Source: Impatiens glandulifera | Lineage: Eukaryota; Streptophyta; Magnoliopsida; Ericales; Balsaminaceae | Assembly: GCF_907164915.1 (NCBI RefSeq) | Contig: NC_061863.1 | Span: forward strand, 40,397,382 to 40,461,381 | DNA length: 64,000 bases | Reading direction: 5' to 3' | Shown here: positions 11,264 through 22,375 of the stretch, piece after piece | Position numbering within the stretch: position 1 is the first letter of the stretch | Layout of the letters: the number at the start of each line of letters is the position of its first letter | Made by a program: the position numbers and the translations under genes | The notes under the pieces: model-generated | Told to the model about the DNA's origin: nothing | Database searches by the model: none | Seen by the model: the letters and a program-made list of their open reading frames with translations, nothing else

Positions 11264-11860
11264 CATCAAAACCGAAAGTTATATATAATCTTTTGGTTTT
11301 ACCACTTCATAATTTGTTAAATTAATTGGTTTTTCACCTATAATCTAGACTCCTAAATAATCTAATCAAGTGTGTGTTGTTTTTTAAAAATTAAGATTGT
11401 GTTTAATGTTAAAATGTTTATGATTGTGTTTGATTATATAAAGAAGTGTATATATATGTTTGTGTTTGATGATTACATTAATGTGTATAAAGTTTGATCA
11501 TATAGATTGTGTAATGTTTTAAGGTTATTAAATGTGTTTAATTAATGTTGTTCAATGTCATTAGAAGATTAAAAATCAATTAATTTAACAATTTGTGAAA
11601 TGGTAATTCCGAAAGTTAATGGTATAACTTTTGGAAATACCCATCAAAACCGAAAGTTATACCATTAACTCTCGGAATTACCATTTCACAAATTGTTAAA
11701 TTAATTGGTTTTCTACTTTCCAATCTAGACTCCTAACTAATATAATCAAGTGTGTGTTTTATTTTAAAAATTGAGATTTTGTTTAATGTTAAAATGTTCA
11801 TGAATGTGTTTGATTATATAGAGAAGTGTATATAAATGTTTATGTTTGATTATCCTATGT
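11264..11860. repeat. Diverged 375-bp direct duplication with a long foldback
   Basis: The segment from AAAACCGAAAGTTATA at 11,264 is repeated from about 11,646, including the landmarks AATCTAGACTCCTAA and AATCAAGTGTGTGTT. At the junction lies a hairpin, 11,577-11,707: arms of about 56 bases (left begins CAATTAATTTAACAATTTGT) around a roughly 20-base loop. The whole block is conserved at 48,270-48,870. Confidence 0.8.
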
Positions 11861-11955
11861 ATTTGTGTAATGTTTGATCATATGGATTGCGAAATGTTTT
11901 AAGGATATCAAATGTGTTAAATTAATGTTGTTCAAGGTTATTAGAAAGTGAGAAG

Positions 11956-12487
11956 GCATCTCATACCGTCTTCTGAAGTGGAAGGCATTAAGTGTTGACC
12001 AATTGGATTACATTTGGACTGATGTGACGGTAATAATTATTACTTAATTATACATTAATCATTAAATAATTGTTTATAACATTTGAATGTTTTTATTTTC
12101 AGGATCCGTTCGAGGCTACTAATGGTCCTATTGACAATTATCGAAAGACCGGATTGGAACACGCCAAGCAGATATGGGATAGATGGCGCTCGGATTTGAA
12201 CACGGGATATATCCGTGTCCATAAAGGAGACGAGGCGGCGATACTGGCCAATCCTCCACCAGACTACGATCGAGATGATTGGGAGTTTGTGTGTCGCAAC
12301 CATTTCTTCACGGAAAAATTTAAGGTACGGTTTCATAATTCAAATAAAAGTTGATATTAATTATTCCAACTTCATTTTTTATTTAAATTTCAAAAAAACA
12401 GTAGTACAAATATTGTTAACAGGAAGAAACTCAAATTCCCACATCATACGGGAAGTAGACTGATTGCTCAAGTTGAAGAAGAGTTGG
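11956..12487 (+). pseudogene. En/Spm (CACTA)-type plant transposase exons, fragment (copy 1)
   Basis: Three exon pieces read in one frame: 11,956-12,029 (ends LDYIWTDVT), 12,103-12,324 (DPFEATNGPIDNYRKTGLEH, then a DRDDWEFVCRNHFFTEKFK end) and about 12,396-12,487 (NRKKLKFPHHTGSR, AQVEEEL). The pattern of a WxxF/Y..F segment followed by N R xKL...HHTGSR is that of plant transposase_24 / Ptta En/Spm proteins. The acceptor of the third exon is AG in the 49 kb copy but AA here (near 12,391), so this copy has a damaged splice site. No TnpD or CACTA ends were found. Confidence 0.6.
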
Positions 12488-12871
12488 TAAGTTATTTGTA
12501 ATAACTTAATAATATAAAGATTGTTATTAATAATCATTAAATTGAAATTAATGATATTATTGTTCATTATTTGGATTGTATTATTGATACAAATAATCAC
12601 TAAAGTGACAATGTTTGTTGAAATTTATTCAAGAAAATTTTGAAAGTTAGTATTTTGTAATTTATGTGATTATATTATTTAGCCCAAAGGCTGATAATTA
12701 ATTGACGAAATTGCGTAAATATTTGTGGTGGTAAACATGTAATAATTATAAAGTCTTATTTATGTGAATAATTAATCCATCAAAAGATACATTCATTATT
12801 TGACATTTCTTATTATTAATGTTTGATCATTACACCAAAATACTATTAGAAATTAATATTACTTTCCAAAA
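12488..12871. other. AT-rich spacer before hAT element
   Basis: Begins at a GTAAGT donor. It contains no coding frame. Its second half (from 12,541) is also present at 40,917-41,252 and 49,553-49,883. The last eight bases (12,864-12,871) are the left target duplication of the next element. Confidence 0.5.
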
Positions 12872-15202
12872 TAGGGTTGTACATGAGTCAAACTATTCGT
12901 GAGCCACTCGTGAGCCGCTCGATCAAAGCTCGGCTTGAGCTTGACTTTGACCGAGCTCGAGCCGAGCTCGAGCCGACTCGTTTAAAATTCGAGTCGAGCT
13001 CGAGTTTATATAATTTGTGCTCGATGGCTTGTCGAGCTTTTTCGAGCCTAAGTATATAATATATAATTTTTTTAATTTAATATTAAAACTCAAATAATAT
13101 ATTTTTTCCATCTCTTACTCTTCAAAGCCCATATGAAGGCCCACAATCTATAATAAAACTCTAATTTCTAACATATCTATGACTCTTTATCTAACCTCAT
13201 CTTCTTCATCTAAGCCTCTTGTTTCATTTTCATCTAACCTAATATCTTCTTCATCTAATGGCATTTTGTTTCATTTTCATCTAATCTAATCTTCTTCATC
13301 TAATCGCCTCTACTTTCATTCTTCCTTCATTTTCTCTTTGTAATTGACTATTTTTTCATTCTTCCTTCATTATTTTCTCTTTGCTCACTCTTTTTTCTCT
13401 TTGCTCACTCTTCACCTCTTTCATTCTTCCTTCATTATTTTCTCTTTGCTCACTCTTTTTTCTCTTTGCTCACTCTTCACCGTTTTTTTCACATTTAATC
13501 TTTTCTTTATTCATTCTTCACAATTTCTTTAGCTATTAATCTCTTATTCTTTAGTCTTCACATATTTTTCACTCTTCATCTATTCATTTTCTTCTTTTTT
13601 GTCTTCACGATTTCATTTAGAAGAGGGTTTACAAGTAATTAAATTTATTTTCACTTTAATGATAACTATTGTTTTTATTTTTTTATTTAACTTTGATTTT
13701 TTTTACCTTAAAGAAATCCAACAACAAAGAAAAGAAAAAACTATTTTATTGGTGAACTCAGTGCATGAATATATAAACTTAGACTTCGATTATTCTATAC
13801 ATAGGTTGGATGAATATATAATAAAAACTTATTGGTTATAAAAAAGATTGTTTAAAAAAAAAAAGAGGTAAATATTTTTTAAAAATAAATTATATATAAT
13901 AAAAGTGTATTATATATAATATTGAAAGAGATAAATAAGGTTTAATATATTATATATAATAAAAATAATATTAAGATATAATAATTAGTTTAGTATAAAA
14001 AGAAATAAAAATAGTTAATATTTTATTTATAATAAAAGTATATATAATAAAAATTTATATTGAAAAGAGATAAAAAAAAGTTAATATATTATCTATAATA
14101 AAAATAAATATTATGGATATAATAATTAGCATATTATAATATATAATTATTTACGGATAAAAATAGTTAATATATTATATATAAAAAATGTTTATTATAT
14201 ATAATATTGAAAGAGATAAAAAATGTTAATATATTTTATATAATAAAAGTATAATATATATACTTTAATATTTAAAGATATATATATTATATATAATATG
14301 TTGAGAAAAAAAGATATATATATATATATTATAATATATATATATATATTATATATAATATGTTTAAAGAAAAAAATAATTTATAAGATTAATAATATAT
14401 ATTATAATATATAAAAATAATAATAAATTGTTGTTATAAGTTATATTCTTCCTATAATGTTTGAATCTTATTATATTTGCATCCAAATAAATTAAATATA
14501 TATAATATCTAATAGTAAGAAGATTAAAGTAAGTTTTCATTATTGATTTCTTATGTTATATATTGAATTTTATCATTTATTTAATTAATTTTTCACTTTT
14601 TCAGAAAGAGAAGACATATCAATTGTTGTCGGTATCTACCTCTTAAAGTAATTAAATTTTAGTTATTTGTTTTAAAATTTATTTTTTATATTAATTATTT
14701 TTAAGATTAAACATTTTATATTATTGAATGCAGGTAGTACAAGTTGTACGTGTGTTATGATTGAAGAACATGAGTTAAAAAAATTAATATATTGAATGTT
14801 CAAACAATTTTTATAGTTTTGTACTTTAATTTTTGAATTTTATGTTTTAGAATTTTGATTAGTAATGGTGATTTAATAATGTTTTGAATTATTATGTTTT
14901 AGAATTTTGAATAGTTATGATTGTTTCATATTTTAATTTTGAAATATCATGTTTTAATTTATTAATTTGTATGAAAGTTTGATATTTTAATTTTATAAAT
15001 AAATTTGGTTCGAGTTCGAGCTCGAATTGAGTTCGAGTTCGAGTTTGAGCTTGAAAATTAAATTTTTGTTCAAGCTTTCGAATCGAGCCGAGCTTGTAAG
15101 TAATATAGTCGAGTCGAACTCGAGTTCAAATTTATAAGCTCGTTCGAGCTCGAGCTCGAGCTTCAGCAAGCTCGAGCTCGGCTCGGCTCATTTGCAGCCC
15201 TA
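12872..15202. mobile_element. Non-autonomous hAT-like element, 2.3 kb (copy 1)
   Basis: Terminal inverted repeats TAGGGTTGTACATGAGTC (left) and TAGGGCTGCAAATGAGCC (right, other strand), flanked by 8-bp direct repeats TTCCAAAA / GTCCAAAT (the 41 kb copy has GTCCAAAA, 7 of 8 matching). 8-bp duplications and TAGGG ends point to hAT. Inside the ends lie dense palindromic GAGCTCGAGC motifs, then pyrimidine-rich direct repeats of a CTCTTTGCTCACTCTTTTTT unit (13,375-13,480), then about 1 kb of almost pure AT. No transposase is encoded. Confidence 0.82.
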
Positions 15203-15369
15203 GTCCAAATACTTGATATTAATGTTGTATTGAGTATTTTGAGATGGGATAAATCATTATTTGAATTTAGTTGTTACTTAAGTTTATAAATGTGAGTAAT
15301 TAGTTTATTAAATATTCTAAGTGATTAAGGGCTATAATTTATTTATTATGTCAAGTTAAAGATATATTT

Positions 15370-16440
15370 TTTTTTAGACGAGACTACAATATTTTTTTTG
15401 AAGATGTTGAGTTTGAGGGGAGAAATAATTTTGTCTTTAAAAATAATTTAGATCAATAATTCCTATTGTGGAAGATTTGATTTATATCTCAAGTATTTTG
15501 ACATTGATAAGGATTTTATTGATATTTATGATAATGATAAAAAACCAAGAGTAACAAGACAATATTATTAAATTCATTAAGTACAAACTCAATAACCTCA
15601 AAATCAAGTGTCTTTATGACAATCTAGTTTAATTGAATTTCTCTTTAAGGACAATTTATGGTACTCGTTGCATATTTTGATATGGAGCTTCACCAAAAAA
15701 AATATTAAGGGTTTTTCAATAGAGACATTAAAAAACAATTTGTTGCAATGAGAAAATTTTGTGTTGAGAGATCAAATTAATATAGTTTTCAAATTAAAGA
15801 AATTCATCTATAGACTTAAAGAAGCGTCTCGTTAGTGATACCATAAATTTCACAAAATAACAATTCTCTCTTTTGATTTTGAGATGAATTTAATTGATAA
15901 TTTGTGTATCACAAGTTCAGTGGGAGTACACGTCTATTTATGGTTTTATATATGGGTGACATTTTGTTTGTCATAAATTTTGCTTGGCATTAAATAACCA
16001 AGAGTTATGAGATATTTGAAAAGAACTAAGAATTAAATGCTCACATATAGAAAGTCGGAAAGTCTTGAGAGCATTGAGTATTCTGACTTTGATCTTACGG
16101 GATGCCAAAATAGTATGAAATCCACTTCGGGTTATATTTTTCGCAAGCTGGTTTTGTCGTTTCTTAAAGAAGTGTCGAACAAACACTTAAGCATCATCCA
16201 ATATTGTAGCGGAATTTGTGACATGTTATTAGTAATCAAATTAAGTAATATTGATATCAAGTTTCTTGTTATGAAAGAAATGATACAAAGTGGATAGATT
16301 TCTATAAAATATTTATGTACAAACTCTGTGGTTATAAACTCATTGACAATGATTTTATCGCCTAATGTCTTTCATGAGAATATTGCTCGTATGAGTATCA
16401 TAGAGATCGACGATCTCTAACTTCAGTGGGAGTTTATAGT
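15370..16440 (+). pseudogene. Decayed Copia polyprotein fragment (RT to RNase H), copy 1
   Basis: Many stops and shifts, but the order of plant Copia pol is traceable: LMVLVAYFDMELHQ near 15,660 (RT), FMVLYMGDILF near 15,940 (YVDD active-site strand decayed to YMGD), then an 86-codon open stretch 16,037-16,297 matching RNase H (YSDFDLTGCQNSMKSTSGYI), and NVFHENIARMSI just before the end (near 16,370). It is a different Copia lineage from the element at 1646-6496. Not functional. Confidence 0.75.
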
Positions 16441-16842
16441 TTGGTTGTCTTTCGGTTTAGTTATTTTATAGATATTTATAAAGTTTCTTATTCTGATCAG
16501 AAATTAAGTATTATTCAGTTCATTACACTTTGTATAATTATGCTTAAAGTATGATCTCACTAAAGTCAAGTAGGACTAGTTGAAAATTGACATGAATAGA
16601 TCTCCTTTCATGAAATTTTCATTCATCACATTCTTGATATAATTTGTCAATTAATTGTATTGATTTATGTGATCATTGTTGGTTCTAGTTGTTCTTAAAT
16701 ACAACGACGAACTCTTTGGTCCTATATTGATATAATTAATTGATAAAATTGATTATACAAGATATGATTGAGATGACATAAAACCTCAAGCGCATTATGG
16801 TTGATACATTTATTTTTTTACATACGTGACCCAGTGAGAGAT

Positions 16843-17327
16843 TGTTGAAATGTTTAGGGTCACTAGTATAATAAATAATTGTGCAAATGTCATTTAATAT
16901 AAGCCAAAATAATGTGATCTAATGTGAAATTAAGTTTATGGCTTATATGTGTATTTTCCATTAATATAAAGTGAGGATACCTAAATGACATTTCTAATTT
17001 CATGAAGGGGCTAAATTAGAAATGACCTAAGTATAATAACTAACTTATTGTTGATTATATGTAATGGTAATTGTCTCCATTTGAAGTACGACCAATTCTC
17101 CTTTGTCTCCCCATTAACAGAGAGAGAAATCTATTGACGTATTCATCGAATAGAAAAATCATTCCATATAAGGAAAGTTTAAGGAAGGAGAATAAAGAAT
17201 CATTCAATCCATGCAAAGTCTAAGAAAGAAAAGATTCATGATTCATCAATTTAAGGTATGTTTCCGCTGCTTTCAGATTTTAATTTCTCATACATTAAAT
17301 TAGGATCTAATTAGGATAATTTTAACA
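16843..17327 (+). repeat. LTR of the decayed Copia (copy 1)
   Basis: Follows a polypurine-like CAGTGAGAGAT and starts TGTTGAAATGTTTAGGGTCA, the usual placement of a 3' LTR in this Copia group. The end at about 17,327 (..TTTTAACA) is a guess from the CA terminus; no 5' LTR was found in the unit. Equivalent copies start at 44,523 and 53,835. Confidence 0.55.
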
Positions 17328-17922
17328 TCAATTTCAAATTTGTTAATAATTCTGATTAATCAAGAAAAAAATATTTTATTTTAGTTTTGTGTACCTGAAT
17401 AGATTAATTGAGTATAATTTGATGGATCTCTAAGATCTAATTATTATTTGTAAAAGGTATAAAATTTAAATGAAATTCTTGTAAGAAGTAGGTTTTTTTT
17501 ATATGTAAGTGAAATGAATATGTAAATGTGGAATGTCTCCATTTTAAATTTTGTAACTCTCTTTATCCAACTAACCTTTTTTTTAAGAAATATCAAATTA
17601 ATTTGTCATGATTTATTAAGTAGGTTAACTTTTAGTTTTGTAAGTATTGATTAGTAGCGATTATAACATTTGTTGGGGGTTAAATAACATTTATTATAAA
17701 GTTTTTGATATAATTTGTACCTAATATAAGTTTAGGAACCTATAAGGATTGAAGAAACAAATAGGAATGTATCTTTGTCCCTGGAGTATGGTTTGTCTCC
17801 TATAGGGTGTACCTAGCGTCCACGTTCTCGACCACTATGCCAGGGTTTATTTATAATAAATAAACCTTTATTTATAATAAATAAACCTTTATTAGACTTA
17901 AACTACTTCTTAGAATATATAT
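17328..17922. other. Spacer, no gene seen
   Basis: AT-rich. Contains a short GC-richer patch (17,775-17,842, TGTCTCCTATAGGGTGTACC onward) and a tandem TTTATTTATAATAAATAAACC duplicated near 17,848. No coding or structural RNA feature recognised. Confidence 0.5.
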
Positions 17923-18109
17923 AGAGTAATATATATATATACAATACCCTTATACAGTACTTTCGAATAGTACCTATCTCATTTAGAAAGAAAGAGAAAA
18001 TATTTTTCTCTCTCTTTTATTTTTTTAAGATATATTTTTTCTTTCTTTTCAAATGAGATAGGTGCTGTGTAAAGGTGCTGTATAAGGGTGCTGTATGTAT
18101 CATTACTCT
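17923..18109. mobile_element. MITE, 187 bp (copy 1)
   Basis: Imperfect terminal inverted repeats: left AGAGTAATATATATATATAC continuing to CCCTTATACAGTAC and CCTATCTCATTT; the right arm on the other strand reads AGAGTAATGATACATACAGC then CCCTTATACAGCAC and CCTATCTCATTT. Nearly the whole element is foldback. Flanks are TATATATA-rich, so the target duplication cannot be defined. Copy at 55,130-55,314. Confidence 0.75.
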
Positions 18110-18144
18110 TATATATATATATATATATAAAAGTTAATAATACT

Positions 18145-18555
18145 ATTGGTCTTGGACTAGCCTAGGGCTAGGTTTCTCGGTCGAGGTGTATAAACCTCTC
18201 GGTCCGGGGCTAGCTCTAAGCTAAGTTCCTCGATCCTTGGTCTCGGGAGTCTCAGTTCTGGGTCTGAGATCCTCGGTCTTAGGGTTAGACCTCTCGGTCC
18301 TAGGTCTTAGGAGTCTTGGTCCTAGGTTTGGATTTCTCAGTCGTTAGTCCTAGGAGTCACGGTCCCAAGTCAGACCTCTCGAACCTAGGTCTGAATCTTC
18401 GGTCAGATTTTTCGGTCCTAGCTCAAGAACATCGATCCTAACTCTAGGTCCTAACTAAAGAACATTGGTCCTAGATTATTTTTATCGATCATTGGTTTTG
18501 GTCCGGACCAAGGATCCTCGATCAGATCTCTCAGTCCTAGGCTAACAAGCCTCTG
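18145..18555. repeat. Degenerate GC-richer repeat, CTCGGTCCTAGG family (copy 1)
   Basis: About 410 bp made of loosely repeated words TCTCGGTCCTAGGTCT, GGTCCTAG, CCTCGGTC and GATCCT at irregular 18-40 bp spacing, in sharp contrast with the AT-rich flanks. No open frame. It looks like a decayed satellite or LTR-internal tandem repeat. Copy at 55,355-55,765. Confidence 0.7.
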
Positions 18556-18559
18556 TCCT

Positions 18560-20150
18560 CAAGAATTGTAGATTTTTTAAATTATTTTTTTAGTTCTAAT
18601 TCTTTGATCTAAGAGTTTGGGTAGCTTCACAAATCTCCCATGAACATGTTGATCATCATCTCAAGGTATGGATCGTCTTGGATGATGATTTATTTGTTCA
18701 AAACAGTTATGATCAAAAATCGGGTTTTTGATTTTAAGGCTATCTTGAAGTGCAAGGAGCTATACAATATATTCCTTATACTAGATATACTTGATTGATA
18801 CTTAAATAAGAACACTGACGGTTCGTTTTGAACAAATCAAGAACTCAAAATTTTCATTTATTTTGGAAAATTTTTATTTTGATCAAACATGATCGGGATT
18901 GTCAAACATGATCCAAATAGTTGTCCAACATCATTAAAATCATGTTGGAAAGCTTTCTGATCTGTGATTCGATCGAATTAACCCAAGAACAACAAACCCG
19001 TTTTTTTTCAAATTCAAATTTGTGTTTTTGTTATTTAGATCGATTGATCGGTTCTATCATATCCAAATAGTTTATAAACTATATAAGGATAAATTCACAA
19101 CCATAAAACACCATAAACAACAATGCGTGTTTTATAGACCAACGAAGGAGTTCCAAAAATCTAAAATTAACACGACTGTTCATTCTTATCTTCGTTGTGT
19201 CGCGATGATGAAGACGACCGGAGGCAAAAACAACATTGTTTTAGGCGTGTTTTGGTGTTCCTTTTTAACGTCGTTGGTATTTGGGCGGTCCGTTAGCGAT
19301 CCAGCTAACGATTGTCTCCTCATCATGTTTATCCCGAATGCACGCATCTTCAGCTGCGGCGGGCTGGATGGAAACACCTAGAGCATTCAATGAGAATCCA
19401 GTGCTGATCCAACGCGCGCGGTTGAGACTGTAGCTTCTTCTCCCGGTTTCGGCTACACCGGATTAGAAATTTATTTTTGTTTTAAAACCTTAAGGGTTTG
19501 TTTGAAATTGATTTTTTTTCACCATTTTGGCTTTAAATTTGATCTTTTTATATATACACAAAATATTAAAATAAATATGGAAAATATTTTACCAATTTTT
19601 TATTTTATATATATTTTTAAATTTAAATAAAAAAAATTTAGATGAAATGGATACAACAATTTATCAAAATAATTTATTTTTGTCTTTTAATTTTTCTAAA
19701 ATTATTTTGAGTCATTATGTGTACAATATTTATCTCAAATAGTTTTATTTTTTTATTTTGGCCTTAATCCTTAATTAATCTGATTAATTAACACATTAAT
19801 TAATTCTATTAATTGTTTTAAATAAGTTTTTAGCCACGGAGTTAATTATTTTGATCTTATTTATTTAAAAATAATTATTTGAATATTATAAATTGGAGTG
19901 TAGATTTTTAGTACTTACAAAGGTGTAGAATAATATTATTTTAAATCACAAAAAATTTAAAATAAAAACTGTAATGTGATAGACAAGTGAGTCATTGTGT
20001 GGTAGCCCCTTTTTTACGTGTAACCAAGCACAAAATTAAGAATAAAATCTCTAAAATACGTTTGAACACATAAAATATTTTCTTTCCTAATTTCATAAGT
20101 CGTAACACTAGTAAAGAAAATGTAAATGACGATCATCTCCATCGATTAGT
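18560..20150. other. Spacer with non-credible ORF
   Basis: A 119-codon frame (19,022-19,381) lies in a locally GC-richer patch (19,180-19,450). It has no recognised motif, and its copy at 56,233-56,592 differs mainly by amino-acid-changing substitutions (R to W, D to G, N to S), arguing against selection. The patch may be an LTR or leader of a dead element. The rest is AT-rich. Confidence 0.4.
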
Positions 20151-20154
20151 TGTA

Positions 20155-20420
20155 ACATCAATCTGTAATATTAGAATAATAACGATTGGTATTATAATCA
20201 ATCGGTATTATTCTAATAATATCGATTGGTGTTACATTTAATCGGTAAAAGACCATTAAAAATACCATTTGGTTATAATACCAATTGGTATAGCCCAAAA
20301 TATCTCTAGAAAAATGGGCGACAATTTTGTCCGCGTTTATTAAGTCATAGTATCGATTGGTTTTAATACTAATCGGTATTAATGAAGTCATAGTTCCAAT
20401 TAGTTATTATACCAATCACA
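20155..20420. repeat. Clustered ATCGATTGGTATTA inverted/direct repeats (copy 1)
   Basis: The word CGATTGGTATTA and its inverse TAATACCAATCG recur about ten times in both orientations within 260 bp, giving several short hairpins. Similar arrangement of short inverted words occurs in subterminal parts of DNA transposons, but no ends were identified. Copy at 57,366-57,630, with one motif lost near 57,570. Confidence 0.6.
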
Positions 20421-21093
20421 ATTTCCCAATTAATTAGCAAACCCAAGAGCAACTTCTTTCTTCTCTTCTTTCCTCTTTTCGAAACCTTCTCTACTACCGT
20501 CCCTTATTGAAACTGATCCCTTTCTGAAGTCGATCAAATTCCATAATCAATCTCCCCTTTCTCTCTTCATTTCGGATCATAAACTCAATCTCAGAGGCAT
20601 CACATACAAGTATCTCTTTCAATCTCTCCGAATCAATATCTCATTCTCTCCTTTTTGTTTGGTCTAGATCTTGATTAATTTGTTGTATAACATAAGTTTT
20701 GACTATTATTGTTTGACGATTAGATTTAAGATGAATTCATAATTGTTGTGTTGGGTTGCATTTGTAGTTGTTGTGTTGAGGATGTTCTTTCTTAAACATT
20801 TTTCAGGTATCCATTGTTCTATAGTTTTACATAAGTGACATTTTTATATATATAAAAAAAATTATCCTTTGTGATAGTCTCTTTTGTTTGAAGCTTTTTT
20901 TCTGCCTTAAATTATCTACTTGTTGTTGTTTTTTTATAATTATCTTCTTGTTGTTTGTGTTTTATGCTAAACTTTTCTTGACTAAGATTGGTCTGGTTTT
21001 GATAAGAATGGTTTTGTTTGATGGAGGTTAGATAGATGATTCAATAATAATGAATACATTCATAATTTAAACTATTTCTGATCAAATACATTT
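20421..21093. other. Pyrimidine-rich leader-like sequence, no CDS
   Basis: CT-rich (CTTCTTTCTTCTCTTCTTTC and following) then T-rich with GTT repeats, resembling a plant 5' leader and first intron on the plus strand. No downstream coding exon could be found. May be the orphaned start of a lost gene. Copy at 57,655-58,310. Confidence 0.3.
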
Positions 21094-21149
21094 TTGTATA
21101 TCTATATATATATATGGCTTTGGTTCTTATTTGTTGGGATTGAACAAGA

Positions 21150-21298
<149 letters not shown>

Positions 21299-21386
21299 GA
21301 AAGATAAAATAATTAAGATAAATTAGGAAAAATTACCTTAATTATATGAATGATTTATTTTTTAACCATAATTATATATATATGTA

Positions 21387-21565
21387 GGGCTATGCAAAAA
21401 AACCGGAAAACCGGTAACCCAATCGAACCGATAGTTAACCGGTTTCATTTTAACGGTTTATTGGTTAACCGGTTCTATCGGTTCTAGTTAATCGGTTTTT
21501 TACCGGTTAAACGGTTCGGTTTTCGGTTTTCCTATTTTTCTAATGGTTTAACCGGTAAACTGGTA
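21387..21565. repeat. ACCGGTTAACCGG palindrome cluster, probable hAT-type terminus
   Basis: Starts GTAGGGCTATGCAAAAAAACC and is packed with CCGGTTAA / TTAACCGG and CGGTTTTCGGTT words in both orientations, followed by pure AT-rich sequence. TAGGGCT starts with self-complementary subterminal repeats are typical of plant non-autonomous hAT elements. The opposite end was not found. Copy at 58,545-58,722. Confidence 0.5.
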
Positions 21566-21868
21566 ATAATTTAATTATATATTTTTATATTTTATAATTT
21601 GTATTAGTTATTTTATAAATAATTTTTATAGAATAATTTTTAAAAAACATTATAATCTATATTTGCATTAAATTATTATATATATTTTTTATAAAGATAT
21701 ATAATAATTTTAAAAAATATATTATTAATTAAATCTATATTACATTAATATTATTTATAAGTTATATAAAAATTATAACATAAAATTTTAAATTATTATT
21801 AATTAAATATATATTGTGATTGAAAATTTTAAAAAAAATTATGAATTAAATTATTATATATATATTTA

Positions 21869-22020
21869 GGAGTGAGTTGTTACGGTATATCTTAATGTTT
21901 TATCCATACCTTATACCTTACCTAAAATTTCGGTATGCAAAAAGTGCATACTTTTACCTTACCTTAGATTTTTGTATACCTTATTTCGATGAGGAGTGAT
22001 AGAGAAAAGGAATTTATAAG
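21869..22020. mobile_element. TACGGTATACC-repeat element, internally deleted (copy 1)
   Basis: Shares its first 150 bases with a roughly 710-bp element at 59,030-59,740, where GGTATACCTTA-type words recur throughout. Here about 600 bp are missing after GATAGAGAAAAGGAATTT. The remaining stretch directly precedes the conserved CRN upstream region. Confidence 0.55.
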
Positions 22021-22280
22021 AGAAATAACATTATAATTTTAAATAATTATTAATTATATAAATATATATCCCATAATAAATATATATTTAATTAATAATA
22101 ATTTAGAATAATATAATATAATATATAATAACATAATATATTATTTCCCTTATAATAATCTAATATTCAGAATAACGAGGATTCTATTTCCAAAGATGAG
22201 GATGCTATTTCTAAAGACGGGGATTCTATTTCTAAAATTGATGAGGGTTGAAATAGAAATAGTTATATCTTTTGTTAGTC

Positions 22281-22288
22281 TATAAATA
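22281..22288 (+). promoter_or_regulatory. TATA box of CRN copy 2
   Basis: TATAAATA about 95 bp upstream of the first ATG of the CRN gene at 22,376, in a region conserved in the third unit (60,005-60,012). A block of three near-repeats GAGGATTCTATTTCCAAAGA lies just upstream (22,178-22,245). Confidence 0.5.
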
Positions 22289-22375
22289 AAGATAGAATTA
22301 TAAGGAGAAAGTTATATTTTTGGTATTCTAAATTGTTATTTTTCTCTTTCTAATTATCAATTTGTAGTTCTTGAC

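Noticed and set aside
13344..13532. Phe/Leu/Ser-rich ORF that looks like a membrane protein
   Set aside because: Produced by CTCTTTGCTCACTC pyrimidine repeats within the hAT element.
19022..19381. 119-codon ORF as a gene
   Set aside because: No motif, and changes between copies are mostly amino-acid altering.
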